A stretch of DNA of 64,000 bases from Bacteroides sp. GM023 (lineage in GTDB: Bacteria > Bacteroidota > Bacteroidia > Bacteroidales > Bacteroidaceae): positions 1 to 64,000 of the forward strand of contig NZ_JAAXGE010000009.1 in NCBI RefSeq assembly GCF_014750685.1, in the 5' to 3' direction. The notes beneath the pieces were generated by a model. That model did not search any database, was not told the DNA's origin, and saw only the letters and a list, made by a program, of their open reading frames with translations. Shown piece after piece: positions 46,301-54,194 of this stretch. A program made the translations under genes and the position numbers. The stretch's first letter is position 1. The number at the start of each line of letters is the position of its first letter.

Positions 46301-47619
46301 CGTATGGTATTCGAACGGTCGGAACTATTTTCTCCATTCGGATAGATACGCATAGTTCCCTTGTTCAGAATTTCGAGATGTGATAAGCCGGAAAATTCGG
46401 AACTCACCCAAATGCCACCTGAACGGTCTTCAATGATATATTGCAGGTAATTGGAGTTGATATGGCTTGAATGGCCTACTTCGAAGGTGAAGTGCTGCAA
46501 GTCTCCGGTATTGAGGTCGTATGCGTACAATCCGTTTCCGTAAGTTGTAATCCATATAATATCACGGGAGTCGTGGATGATGGAATACCGTTCCACATCA
46601 ATATACCCCACGTGTTCGGGCGATAGGAAGCGGAAGGATTTTATATCTCCCGTTGTCCGGTTGACATACCATACATTGCCTGTGTAATTATGTACCCATA
46701 CATTCATTTTATTATCTCTGACAACTGCCCCGTTTTTGATATTCAGTGAAGAATAACGGCGCAATTTCCCGGTGGGAATATCCAGTGCATAACTACCGTT
46801 GGGGGTAAATAGAATCCATTCCTGTTGCAGGCAGAAACTTCCGGTGACGTTGCCCACATCTCCAAGCTCGGTTAGCGAAGCCACTTTCTCCAGTTGGTTG
46901 CCGGAAGAAGTGTAACGGTAGATTTCGTTTTTGTCGGTAATCATACAAGTGTACTGCCCGACAGAAGTGATGTGCTCCCATCTTTGCCCTTTGGTATCTA
47001 ATGATTCCATCTTGCCCGCATGGTATTTCCACAAGCCCTGCCGTGTACCTATCCATATATGTCCCGGAGTAACTTCGTTCTCATATACAAATTGTACCTC
47101 ATTGGTCGGCAGGTTACCCAACTCCTTTTGATAAGCTTGTGAAGAAAAATTGCCGTTTTCATAAACCACGCGGCGGCAACCGTTTTGATTGTGCCATAAC
47201 CAAATGGACTGGTCGGATGCAATAAACTTTTTAGAATACGCCTGTTTGTATTCGCCGCAACCTGTGAAATCGACAAAACAACCGTGCTTCAGGTCATAAC
47301 AACTGTAAATAGACGACAGGGTGGCAATCCATAGAAAGCCGTTCGCGTCTTCTTCTATGTTTCTGATACGCGGGTCTGCCAATGAGATAGGCAGATTCGG
47401 GTCGGGATAGATGCTGACGAAAGAGTTCCCGTCATAATAACTTAATCCGTTGACCGTTCCCATCCAGATAAATCCTTTGCTGTCCTGTTGCATATACCGG
47501 ATGGAATTATTGGCTAGTCCATCCCCCGTTGTCAGCTTATTTGAACGGACTTCGACAGATGCCGATAGCGGGCAAAGATAAAGATATAAGAATGTTAATA
47601 GTAAAAGTGCCTTTCTCAT
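43306..47619 (-). CDS. Hybrid two-component system regulator (HTCS) B
   Basis: This 1437-residue protein has the same layout as HTCS A: signal peptide; two propellers (GFIWMGTVNGLS, RKGRMWIATFGGGLN); Y_Y_Y domain; one membrane helix; kinase with NISHEFRTPL (His912), NLLSNAFKYTP and DNGIGIPKE; receiver with CDVLMPG (Asp1219); and a C-terminal AraC-type HTH (LGRTVFYKKVRGVTGYSPNE). The cytoplasmic halves of A and B are nearly superimposable, while the sensor propellers differ more. It is encoded just upstream of the SusCD operon, on the same strand, and next to PL11 copy B. It likely senses a different RG-I fragment from HTCS A. Confidence 0.95.
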   Translation of the reverse strand: MRKALLLLTFLYLYLCPLSASVEVRSNKLTTGDGLANNSIRYMQQDSKGFIWMGTVNGLSYYDGNSFVSIYPDPNLPISLADPRIRNIEEDANGFLWIATLSSIYSCYDLKHGCFVDFTGCGEYKQAYSKKFIASDQSIWLWHNQNGCRRVVYENGNFSSQAYQKELGNLPTNEVQFVYENEVTPGHIWIGTRQGLWKYHAGKMESLDTKGQRWEHITSVGQYTCMITDKNEIYRYTSSGNQLEKVASLTELGDVGNVTGSFCLQQEWILFTPNGSYALDIPTGKLRRYSSLNIKNGAVVRDNKMNVWVHNYTGNVWYVNRTTGDIKSFRFLSPEHVGYIDVERYSIIHDSRDIIWITTYGNGLYAYDLNTGDLQHFTFEVGHSSHINSNYLQYIIEDRSGGIWVSSEFSGLSHLEILNKGTMRIYPNGENSSDRSNTIRMLLRTKNGNVYMANRMGALYKYDSGLKTMLHKEEFSHNVYSMCEDEEGQLWLGMRGIGLRVGANQWYRYNSKDKNSLSNDNVYSIYRDRKGRMWIATFGGGLNLAVKTGNGYEFKHFLQDSYGEKRVRVIQEDQNGMMWVGTNNGIYIFHPDSLIQSPQNYVLYNHVKETFPSNEIRCFLNDQKGNMWIGTSGTGFAVCRPGNNYEHLTFDCYGIKDGLTNGVIQSIVQDKDDKLWIATEYGISRFTPNTKQIENYFFSSYTLGNVYSENTSCISIDGRLLFGTNYGLVALDAGKVENMEKPVSTVFTGLHINGAYMLPGMEDSPLHETMSYTHQLNLKHYQNSIVVAFSTFNFLSGSSKYSYRLEPYDSEWSVPSSQNLATYRNLPPGNYQLLVKACNVAGIWGEESAMDIVIAPPFWQTTWAYLLYIILIGFAGYFSFRIIRNFNRLRNRISVENQLTEFKLEFFTNISHEFRTPLTLIQGALNKLVSIENPPKEMQRPLRTMDKSTKRMLRLINQLLEFRKMQKNKLALSLEETDVIAFLYEIFLSFKDTSESKNMDFNFEPSQPACKMFIDKGNLDKVTYNLLSNAFKYTPSNGKITFKVDILEDKKQLRIRVIDNGIGIPKEKRAELFKRFMQSSFSHSSVGVGLHLTHELVNLHKGSITYDENEGGGSVFTVTLPTDADVYQEKDFLIPNQLLVEEDEQHYKDFITEEKLEETFQPPVDPLNKRKVLIIEDDHDVREFLKEEVGRYFEVVAEADGISGLERAQKYDADLILCDVLMPGMNGFEVTRKLKNEFATSHIPIILLTALGMEEKHQEGIESGADAYITKPFSVSLLLARIFKLIEQRDKLRQKYSNEPGLVHSVICTNSKDQKFSAKLNEIINEHMTEAEFTVDDFANLMGLGRTVFYKKVRGVTGYSPNEYLRVIRLKKAAEMLLTEDLTVSEISYSVGINDPYYFSKCFKNQFGVAPSIYQKNKGKIPADAATDEDATDENQA

Positions 47620-47647
47620 ACTGGATTTATATGTGTTATTATAGAAG

Positions 47648-47655
47648 CAAAGATA
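47648..47655 (-). promoter_or_regulatory. -7 element of HTCS gene B
   Basis: TATCTTTG on the minus strand, 29 bp before the HTCS start. No GTAC box lies 35-36 bp upstream. Confidence 0.5.
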
Positions 47656-47693
47656 GTATTTTTTCGTAATTCATCTATATTCTTGAGACGCTT

Positions 47694-47727
47694 TTGCCCC
47701 TGATATAATTGAATATATCAGGGGCAA
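47694..47727 (-). terminator. Hairpin between PL11 copy B and HTCS B
   Basis: Perfect 14-base arms (TTGCCCCTGATATA and its complement) enclose a 6-base loop, 46 bp after the PL11 stop. There is no clear T-tract on the minus strand, so termination may be partial. Confidence 0.6.
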
Positions 47728-47772
47728 TCAGAAGCGGCGTATCTACTTTGTTCAATTTCTTTCCATAAGGTG

Positions 47773-49665
47773 TTATTTGAATTTATATCCTCTGAAAGTA
47801 CCTTTCAAGTCCGGTCCGAAATAGAATCCGGGTTGTGTAGGCTGATTGTAGCCTACGTTTTGCGTTGCTATGCTAATGCGGTATATCGGGTCTTCCAGGA
47901 ATGTATGGAATCTGTATTCTGTCGGCACGGGCGATACGTAGAGCCGCAGGGAAGTGTTGTCTTCTGTGCGCATCAGTACTTCTTCGCGCCAGTCGCCTAT
48001 GATGTCGCCTTGAAGACAAGGATTTGATTTGGTTCCGTTGTTGGAAACAGCTCCCTCGAACCTGACTAACGGATTGACTTTTTTCTTGTTCCAATCGTAT
48101 TTGCTGATAATATTCTTGTCCAGAAGTTCGCGAAGCAAATCCCCGTCCCACCAGACAGCCATATTCGTCGGCATTCCTCTTAGTTTGGGGGCGATGACTT
48201 CCCCTTTCACATTACGGATGCCGCCGGACTCTCCCGACCACATTTCCACTCCCGGTTGGGTAGGGTCGATATCAGCCGCCATGCAACGGCCTACATCATG
48301 GTCACTCTTAATCTGCAACAGAATTTCTCCGGTAGCCGCATCACGATAGGTAGAACCGTCTCGCTTGTTCTCGTGGCAGTCCCATACTTGCAGACCTTTG
48401 CGGGAAGGGTCGAAATGGGTGAGATGAATTGCATCCCCGTGTCCCATTCTGGTAGAATATAATCCTTTGCCGTCATGGTCTATGGCACATGAACCATATA
48501 TGATTTCATCGCATCCGTCACCGTCCACGTCTCCTACACGAAGATTGTGGTTGCCTTGTCCGGCATAAGCCTCACAACCGGGATTGTTGGTGTCGAACAC
48601 CCAACGCTCTTTCAACTCCTTTCCGTTCCAGTCGAAAGCAGCCAACACGGTGCGCGTATAATAACCGCGACACATTACAACACTTGGATGCACTCCGTCA
48701 AGATAGGCAACACAAGCCAAAAAACGGTCGCTGCGGTTGGCACGGTTGTCTCCCCAGTCTTTTAAGTTGCCCCGTTGCGGGATATAATCTATGGTACTCA
48801 AGGCTTCTCCGGTTAGTCCCGAAAACACTGTCAGGTATTCTTTACCTTTGAATATACGTCCTTGATTGACTGTTTTGTTCTTTCTTTTGTCCAATGAGCC
48901 GGCTTCGCGATAGTCCGCCCGGGCGTCACCGATAACGTTTCCTTTTCCGTCTACCGTTCCGTCGGCCGTTCGTATCACGATTTCCGCTTTGCCGTCACCG
49001 TCGAGGTCGTAAACCATAAACTGGGTGTAGTGTGCTCCGGCACGTATGTTCTTTCCCAGGTTGATACGCCACAAATGGCTTCCGTTCAGCTTGTAGCAAT
49101 CTATATAGACTTCTCCCGTGTAGCCGTCGTGCGCATTGTCATGCGAATTGCTCGGGTCCCATTTCAGGATAATCTCGTATTCTCCGTCACCATCGACATC
49201 GCCGATGCTGGCGTCATTCGGGCTGTATGTATAGGAATCTCCGGCAGGAGTTACCCCGTCTGCCGGTTTTTGCAAAGGAATATTGAGATAGCCTGTCGGA
49301 GCATCGGCAGGGAGCGTATAACTTCCGTCGATATGGTGAGTCTCTTTCCCTTTCAATACAGGGCGTACTTCATAGACTACGGCGTTCTTGCTTTTGTTAC
49401 GGTCGCGATACATCGTACTGACGTCTACGGGCTTTTCAGTTATTTTCTTGCCATCCCTGTACACATTGAAGGCGGTTTTGATGGGGTCGGAAGATAAGTA
49501 TCTCCATGAGATTACTACATCCGATTCGTTTTCACGGATAGCTATGACTCCCCGGTTCAGCTTCTCCCGTTGCATTTTGGAGTAGTTGTAATCAGGTTGT
49601 GCTATGGCTGTTGATACGGAGCATACCAATAAGATACCTAATACTTGTTTGATGTGTTTCTTCAT
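47773..49665 (-). CDS. PL11 rhamnogalacturonan endolyase (copy B)
   Basis: This 630-residue enzyme has a signal peptide ending IAQ (residue 23). ATG 49665 is chosen; 37 extra codons upstream would precede the signal peptide and overlap the promoter. Motifs match copy A: LNRGVIAIRE, WRYLSSDP, NDASIGDVDGDGEYEIILKWD, YDLDGDGKAEIVIRTADGT, GRCMAADIDPTQPG and GDWREEVLMRT. It differs by inserts around residues 85-105 and 275-290. Two lyases with different expression may handle different chain lengths or cell locations. It is divergent from GH28. Confidence 0.92.
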   Translation of the reverse strand: MKKHIKQVLGILLVCSVSTAIAQPDYNYSKMQREKLNRGVIAIRENESDVVISWRYLSSDPIKTAFNVYRDGKKITEKPVDVSTMYRDRNKSKNAVVYEVRPVLKGKETHHIDGSYTLPADAPTGYLNIPLQKPADGVTPAGDSYTYSPNDASIGDVDGDGEYEIILKWDPSNSHDNAHDGYTGEVYIDCYKLNGSHLWRINLGKNIRAGAHYTQFMVYDLDGDGKAEIVIRTADGTVDGKGNVIGDARADYREAGSLDKRKNKTVNQGRIFKGKEYLTVFSGLTGEALSTIDYIPQRGNLKDWGDNRANRSDRFLACVAYLDGVHPSVVMCRGYYTRTVLAAFDWNGKELKERWVFDTNNPGCEAYAGQGNHNLRVGDVDGDGCDEIIYGSCAIDHDGKGLYSTRMGHGDAIHLTHFDPSRKGLQVWDCHENKRDGSTYRDAATGEILLQIKSDHDVGRCMAADIDPTQPGVEMWSGESGGIRNVKGEVIAPKLRGMPTNMAVWWDGDLLRELLDKNIISKYDWNKKKVNPLVRFEGAVSNNGTKSNPCLQGDIIGDWREEVLMRTEDNTSLRLYVSPVPTEYRFHTFLEDPIYRISIATQNVGYNQPTQPGFYFGPDLKGTFRGYKFK

Positions 49666-49700
49666 TTCTATATCTGGTAAAACTAAAATTTTATATACTG

Positions 49701-49743
49701 CAAAAGTAGCTTTCTTTTCAGAGTAAGGGATAGAAAAATGTAC
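49701..49743 (-). promoter_or_regulatory. Promoter of PL11 copy B with GTAC box
   Basis: TACTTTTG (49708-49701, minus strand) is an exact -7 match. GTACATTTTTC starts at 49743, 35 bp upstream, preceded by CTTTCC. Confidence 0.7.
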
Positions 49744-49820
49744 GGAAAGCATGGAATAACTATGATTATTGTTCATTTTCTTAGATTTAAGTACACAGGA
49801 TACGATAATCTATGCTTTAC

Positions 49821-49863
49821 GTACATCTGTACATTTCCGCTTGTATGGAACGGCGTAATTTAG
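49821..49863 (+). promoter_or_regulatory. Promoter of GH28-PL9 operon with GTAC box
   Basis: A weak -7 element TAATTTAG is at 49856-49863. GTACATCTGTAC starts at 49821, 35 bp upstream, preceded by CTTTAC, and itself contains a second GTAC 8 bp on. Confidence 0.6.
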
Positions 49864-49881
49864 CAACGTGAAATTTAATAC

Positions 49882-51354
49882 ATGCATATGAAGTATCTTT
49901 TATCTATCGTACTATTGGCTTTCATAGGACTTAGTACTCCAAGAAAAACGACTCCTGCCTCTTATGACTGGGGCGAAGTTCCGGTGCAACCCAATTTGTC
50001 ATGGGCTCAACAGGTGGGCGCATTAAAGACGCCTGCAACAACACAACTGAATGCTGTACATTTCGGCTTACAAAACGATACGTCTGTTCTGAACACATAT
50101 CCTATTCAACTGGCTATTGATTCCTGTAACCGGATGGGTGGGGGAACGGTAGTGATTCCGGCAGGTACTTACCACATCGGGGCCTTATTCATCAAGAGCG
50201 GTGTAAACCTTCATCTTTCCAAAGGAACTACATTGGTAGCCAGCGAAGCGATTTCCGATTATCCTGAATTTCCTTCCCGTATCGCAGGTATTGAAATGGT
50301 CTGGCCTTCTGCCGTCCTGAATATCCTGGATGCGGAGAATGCAGCCATCACCGGAGAAGGAGTCATCGACTGCCGGGGAAAAGTCTTTTGGGATAAATAC
50401 TGGAAGATGCGTGAGGATTACGAAAAGAGAAATCTTCGTTGGATTGTAGACTATGACTGCAAGCGGGTGCGGGGAATTCTTGTCTCAAACAGCAAGCATA
50501 TCACCTTGAAAGATTTCACATTGATGCGCACCGGCTTTTGGGCTTGCCAAATACTATATTCCGACCAATGTTCCGTAAATGGTGTTACTATAAACAATAA
50601 CATCGGCGGACATGGCCCGAGTACGGACGGCATCGACATAGACTCGTCCACCAATATTCTGATAGAAAACTGTGAAGTAGACTGCAACGATGATAATATC
50701 TGTATTAAAGCCGGACGGGATGCGGATGGCTTGCGTGTGAACCGCCCCACGGAAAATGTGGTAGTGCGTAACTGTACCGCCCGTAAAGGCGCGGGACTCA
50801 TCACTTGTGGCAGTGAGACTTCCGGCAGTATCCGCAATGTACTGGCATATGACTTGAAAGCATCCGGCACCGGTTCTGTACTCCGTCTCAAATCTTCCAT
50901 GAATCGTGGTGGGACAATAGAGAATATCTATATCACCCGTGTGGAAGCCGACAGTGTTTCCAATGTGCTGGGTGTGGACTTGAACTGGCATCCGAAATAC
51001 AGTTATTCGGAATTGCCTGCAGAATATAAAGGAAAAGAAATCCCGGCACATTGGAAAGTGATGCTGACTCCGGTAGAACCGAAAGAGAAGGGGTATCCTT
51101 ATTTCCGTAATGTCTATTTCTCTCATGTAAAGGCGGAAAGAGCCAAACGTTTTATTGCCGCTTCAGGATGGAACGATACCTTGCGCATTGAAAACTTCTA
51201 CATTTCAAATGTCAATGCCCAAGTGAAATCAGCCGGAAAAATTGTATATGGCAAGAACTTCCAGTTGAGTGATATTCGTTTGGAAGTGGAAGATAAAAGC
51301 CGGGTGAAACAGGAGCACAATGTCGATAGTAAAATAGAAATCAGTTATCAATAA
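49882..51354 (+). CDS. GH28 polygalacturonase/rhamnogalacturonan hydrolase
   Basis: This 490-residue protein has a signal sequence and a right-handed beta-helix. GH28 active-site blocks are present: GPSTDGIDIDSS, VDCNDDNICIKAG (adjacent catalytic Asp pair) and GSVLRLKSSM (the substrate-binding R.K). The usual GHG block reads CGSETSG, as in rhamnogalacturonan-active members. It would hydrolyse galacturonate linkages in RG-I or homogalacturonan. It is the first of four genes on the plus strand, divergent from PL11 copy B. Confidence 0.88.
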   Translation: MHMKYLLSIVLLAFIGLSTPRKTTPASYDWGEVPVQPNLSWAQQVGALKTPATTQLNAVHFGLQNDTSVLNTYPIQLAIDSCNRMGGGTVVIPAGTYHIGALFIKSGVNLHLSKGTTLVASEAISDYPEFPSRIAGIEMVWPSAVLNILDAENAAITGEGVIDCRGKVFWDKYWKMREDYEKRNLRWIVDYDCKRVRGILVSNSKHITLKDFTLMRTGFWACQILYSDQCSVNGVTINNNIGGHGPSTDGIDIDSSTNILIENCEVDCNDDNICIKAGRDADGLRVNRPTENVVVRNCTARKGAGLITCGSETSGSIRNVLAYDLKASGTGSVLRLKSSMNRGGTIENIYITRVEADSVSNVLGVDLNWHPKYSYSELPAEYKGKEIPAHWKVMLTPVEPKEKGYPYFRNVYFSHVKAERAKRFIAASGWNDTLRIENFYISNVNAQVKSAGKIVYGKNFQLSDIRLEVEDKSRVKQEHNVDSKIEISYQ

Positions 51355-51407
51355 GAGACGTTTATCCTATTATTTCAGTAATAAATAACCTTTTAAATCT
51401 ATGCTAT

Positions 51408-52016
51408 ATGAAAGCAAGAATTATTTTAATGATATTATTACCTCTTTCAGCATATCTGTTTGCTCAAGATTCAAAATTGTATATATATTATCCTGACTTT
51501 ACAAAGGATGAGTCAGTAGCAGGTTTTATGGATGCCAATGGGAAAATTGTTATACCTGCTGGGAAATATGCAGATATTTATACCGCTGAATTTGATAAAA
51601 TCGCATTTGTAGCCATTAAGGATAAAAAAGGTATTTATGCTATTGATAGAAATGAGCACATCCTATTTCAAGTTTGTAATTATGAAGTCTTACCTGATAG
51701 AATATCTAATGGTCTGTTTCGGATTATTGAAAATGGCAAAATCGGATTTGCAAATATGAATGGGCAAATTGTTATTAAACCTCAGTTCTGTTTTGTCTAT
51801 CCTTTTCAGGAAAATGGATATGCAATATTCTGTAAAGATGGTATTTGGGTAAAAGTAGATAATGAACATACTGTGGTGAAAGGAAAATGGGGAGCTATTG
51901 ATAAAAAGGGTACGATTATTATTCCTGCTATTTATGAAAATGGGACAGAACATCATTTGAAAAAGGACGGGAAAAGATATGTGCTAAATGGCAAAGGAGA
52001 ATTAGAATTGAAGTGA
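51408..52016 (+). CDS. Secreted WG-repeat protein
   Basis: This 202-residue protein has a signal peptide ending LFAQ (residue 20). Two WG-type repeats are clear (KIGFANMNGQIVIKPQF and KWGAIDKKGTIIIPAIYE), with diverged copies earlier (SVAGFMDANGKIVIPAGKY; KKGIYAIDRNEHI). WG repeats form beta-hairpins of unknown binding role. The gene is visibly more AT-rich than the GH28 and PL9 genes around it, hinting at a separate origin. It lies 53 bp after GH28. Confidence 0.75.
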   Translation: MKARIILMILLPLSAYLFAQDSKLYIYYPDFTKDESVAGFMDANGKIVIPAGKYADIYTAEFDKIAFVAIKDKKGIYAIDRNEHILFQVCNYEVLPDRISNGLFRIIENGKIGFANMNGQIVIKPQFCFVYPFQENGYAIFCKDGIWVKVDNEHTVVKGKWGAIDKKGTIIIPAIYENGTEHHLKKDGKRYVLNGKGELELK

Positions 52017-52053
52017 TTAAAAAGTTTTGTTGCTCTATCATACACTTTATATT

Positions 52054-53595
52054 ATGAAACGTATTTTTCTTTTTCTTTCTTTTATAGGAATATTTATCTC
52101 CCTGTCAGCAACGAATTACTTTGTTGCAACGAATGGAAATGACTCTGATAGTGGAACGATTGACAAACCTTTCGCCACTTTGAGTAAGGCACAATCGAAA
52201 GTAGTAGCCGGAGATACGGTTTATATCCGTCAGGGAATATACAAGGTGACGGAAGCCGAAGTGATGGAACACTATACGGCGGGAAGCACTACCTGGAGCC
52301 GTGTATTCAAGATGGATAAAAGCGGAACGAGCGCGGATAAACGAATCTGCTATTCCGGCTATAAGAATGAACATCCGGTATTCGACCTTTCAGAGGTGAA
52401 GCCCGTCAACGAACGGGTTATTGTATTTTACGTCAGTGGCTCGTACCTGCATTTCAGAAATATAGAGGTGACAGGTACGCAAGTAACCATCACAGGACAT
52501 ACACAGTCAGAATGTTTCCGTAACGAAGGGGGAAATAATAATATCTATGAACGCTTATCCATGCATGACGGCATGGCTATCGGATTCTATATCGTGAAAG
52601 GCAAAGACAACCTCGTGCTGAACTGTGATGCGTACAATAACTATGACCCTGTATCCGATAGCGGCAGGGGTGGAAACGTTGACGGATTCGGCGGACATCT
52701 TGTCTCTCCGCAATACACGGGCAATGTATTCCGGGGATGCCGTGCGTGGTACAACAGTGATGACGGATTCGACTTGATTAATTGTCAGGCCGCTTTCACC
52801 ATTGAAAATTGCTGGTCTTTCCTCAATGGTTATAAGACTGATAATACAGGTGCAGGAGACGGCACAGGATTTAAAGCCGGTGGATATGGTATGAGTGATG
52901 CTCCTAAAGCTCCCGAAGTCATTCCGATGCATATCGTTCAGTTCTGTTTGGCATATAAGAATAAAAATAAAGGGTTCTATGCCAATCATCATTTGGGCGG
53001 AATAGTCTGGTACAACAATACAGGTTATCAGAACCCATCCAATTTCTGTATGCTGAATAGGAAAACTGTGTCCGAAGCGGTTGATGTGCCGGGCTATGGT
53101 CATATCATCAGGAATAACTTGTCTCATAAGCCGAGGTCATCGGGAAAGCATATCATAGATGTTAATCAGGTAGAATGTGAAATCACCAATAACTCTTTTC
53201 TCCCGGTAGATATGGCTGTGGCGGATGATGATTTTATTAGCTTGGATGCTTCTCAGCTTACCTTATCCCGTAAAGCAGACGGCAGTCTCCCGGATATAGA
53301 TTTTCTGCGGTTAAAAACGAATAGCAAATTGTATGACACTGGAATGGGCTGCTTTGTTGGAGCAGGAAACAAAGATGCTGTTTACGATTGGTTGGAAGAA
53401 GCCGCTATCCTTGTTGAAGGAAATATTGCCAGAGTTGTAGGTGTCGGAGCGGAAACATTTACGAGATTCTATGTTAATGGAAAAGAGAACTCATTATCTG
53501 AAGGACAAATAGATTTGTCTCCGTATAGAGGGGAGATAGTTTTAAAAGCGACAACAGATGATGGGGGAATTGCTAAACTGAAAATTGTCAGATGA
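52054..53595 (+). CDS. PL9 pectate/rhamnogalacturonan lyase
   Basis: This 513-residue protein has a signal peptide ending near SLSA. ATG 52054 is used; the longer frame from 52027 adds nine residues before it. The fold is a right-handed beta-helix beginning NYFVATNGNDSDSGTIDKPF. The PL9 active region is present: DDGFDL (calcium-binding Asp) and GTGFKAGGYG, whose Lys matches the catalytic base of Pel9A-type enzymes. A family 9 lyase is also encoded in the RG-I locus of B. thetaiotaomicron, so RG-I backbone cleavage is likely. A small beta domain ends the protein (ETFTRFYVNGKENSL). Confidence 0.85.
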   Translation: MKRIFLFLSFIGIFISLSATNYFVATNGNDSDSGTIDKPFATLSKAQSKVVAGDTVYIRQGIYKVTEAEVMEHYTAGSTTWSRVFKMDKSGTSADKRICYSGYKNEHPVFDLSEVKPVNERVIVFYVSGSYLHFRNIEVTGTQVTITGHTQSECFRNEGGNNNIYERLSMHDGMAIGFYIVKGKDNLVLNCDAYNNYDPVSDSGRGGNVDGFGGHLVSPQYTGNVFRGCRAWYNSDDGFDLINCQAAFTIENCWSFLNGYKTDNTGAGDGTGFKAGGYGMSDAPKAPEVIPMHIVQFCLAYKNKNKGFYANHHLGGIVWYNNTGYQNPSNFCMLNRKTVSEAVDVPGYGHIIRNNLSHKPRSSGKHIIDVNQVECEITNNSFLPVDMAVADDDFISLDASQLTLSRKADGSLPDIDFLRLKTNSKLYDTGMGCFVGAGNKDAVYDWLEEAAILVEGNIARVVGVGAETFTRFYVNGKENSLSEGQIDLSPYRGEIVLKATTDDGGIAKLKIVR

Positions 53596-53627
53596 TGCAG
53601 GAATATGTAAACTTATAAAATAGTAAA

Positions 53628-54053
53628 ATGATGATAACCGGAAAATTGAATATATTTGGGAAGACAATAACTGTCATACTATTGCTATGTGCTTTTATCA
53701 CTTCATGCAGTAAAGAGGAAATTCCAGCGGGAGAATCCGATGTAACTGTATATCCCCATTTCATTTGGGACATTACCGTCGAACTGGAACAGCCGAATAA
53801 CTGGTGTGTAACCGTATTCACCGAAAAAGTTGCCATAACTAATATTGCAGAAGGAAAACAATACCTGCTGACATGGAAAGGCGGACTTACGACCGGACAA
53901 AAAACGGATGCTATCCTTAAAACGATTGTCCGGAATGAACAAACCAAAATAACGGAGCTGGATATTCTTGAGGTAAAAGATTCCGATAATGGTATTTATG
54001 AACTATTTTTTCGTGGTGGCGGACGTAAGGGGGAGATTGTGTTTACGAAATAG
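53628..54053 (+). CDS. Small surface lipoprotein, function unknown
   Basis: This 141-residue lipoprotein has lipobox ITSC (Cys27) followed by SKEE, a strong Bacteroidetes surface-export signal. The mature part is a short beta-rich domain (VELEQPNNWCVTVFTEKVAI, EIVFTK) that may be Ig-like. I do not recognise a family. It follows PL9 by 32 bp and ends the operon, so an accessory binding role is possible. Confidence 0.6.
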   Translation: MMITGKLNIFGKTITVILLLCAFITSCSKEEIPAGESDVTVYPHFIWDITVELEQPNNWCVTVFTEKVAITNIAEGKQYLLTWKGGLTTGQKTDAILKTIVRNEQTKITELDILEVKDSDNGIYELFFRGGGRKGEIVFTK

Positions 54054-54118
54054 AAACAAATCATGTCAGGGATAATTTTCCCTTTGTGAAAGAGTAAACC
54101 AAAAAGGAAGTGCTTTTG

Positions 54119-54150
54119 TTTGTGAGAATGGCAGAAAGAGATTATCTTTG
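54119..54150 (+). promoter_or_regulatory. Consensus Bacteroides promoter of the AAA-ATPase gene
   Basis: TTTG (54119-54122), a 20-bp spacer and TATCTTTG (54143-54150) match the Bacteroides sigma-70 consensus exactly, 45 bp before the start codon. Confidence 0.75.
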
Positions 54151-54194
54151 TTTCTGTCATTTGCAGAGTACTTATTTCATTAAAGCATAAAGTA

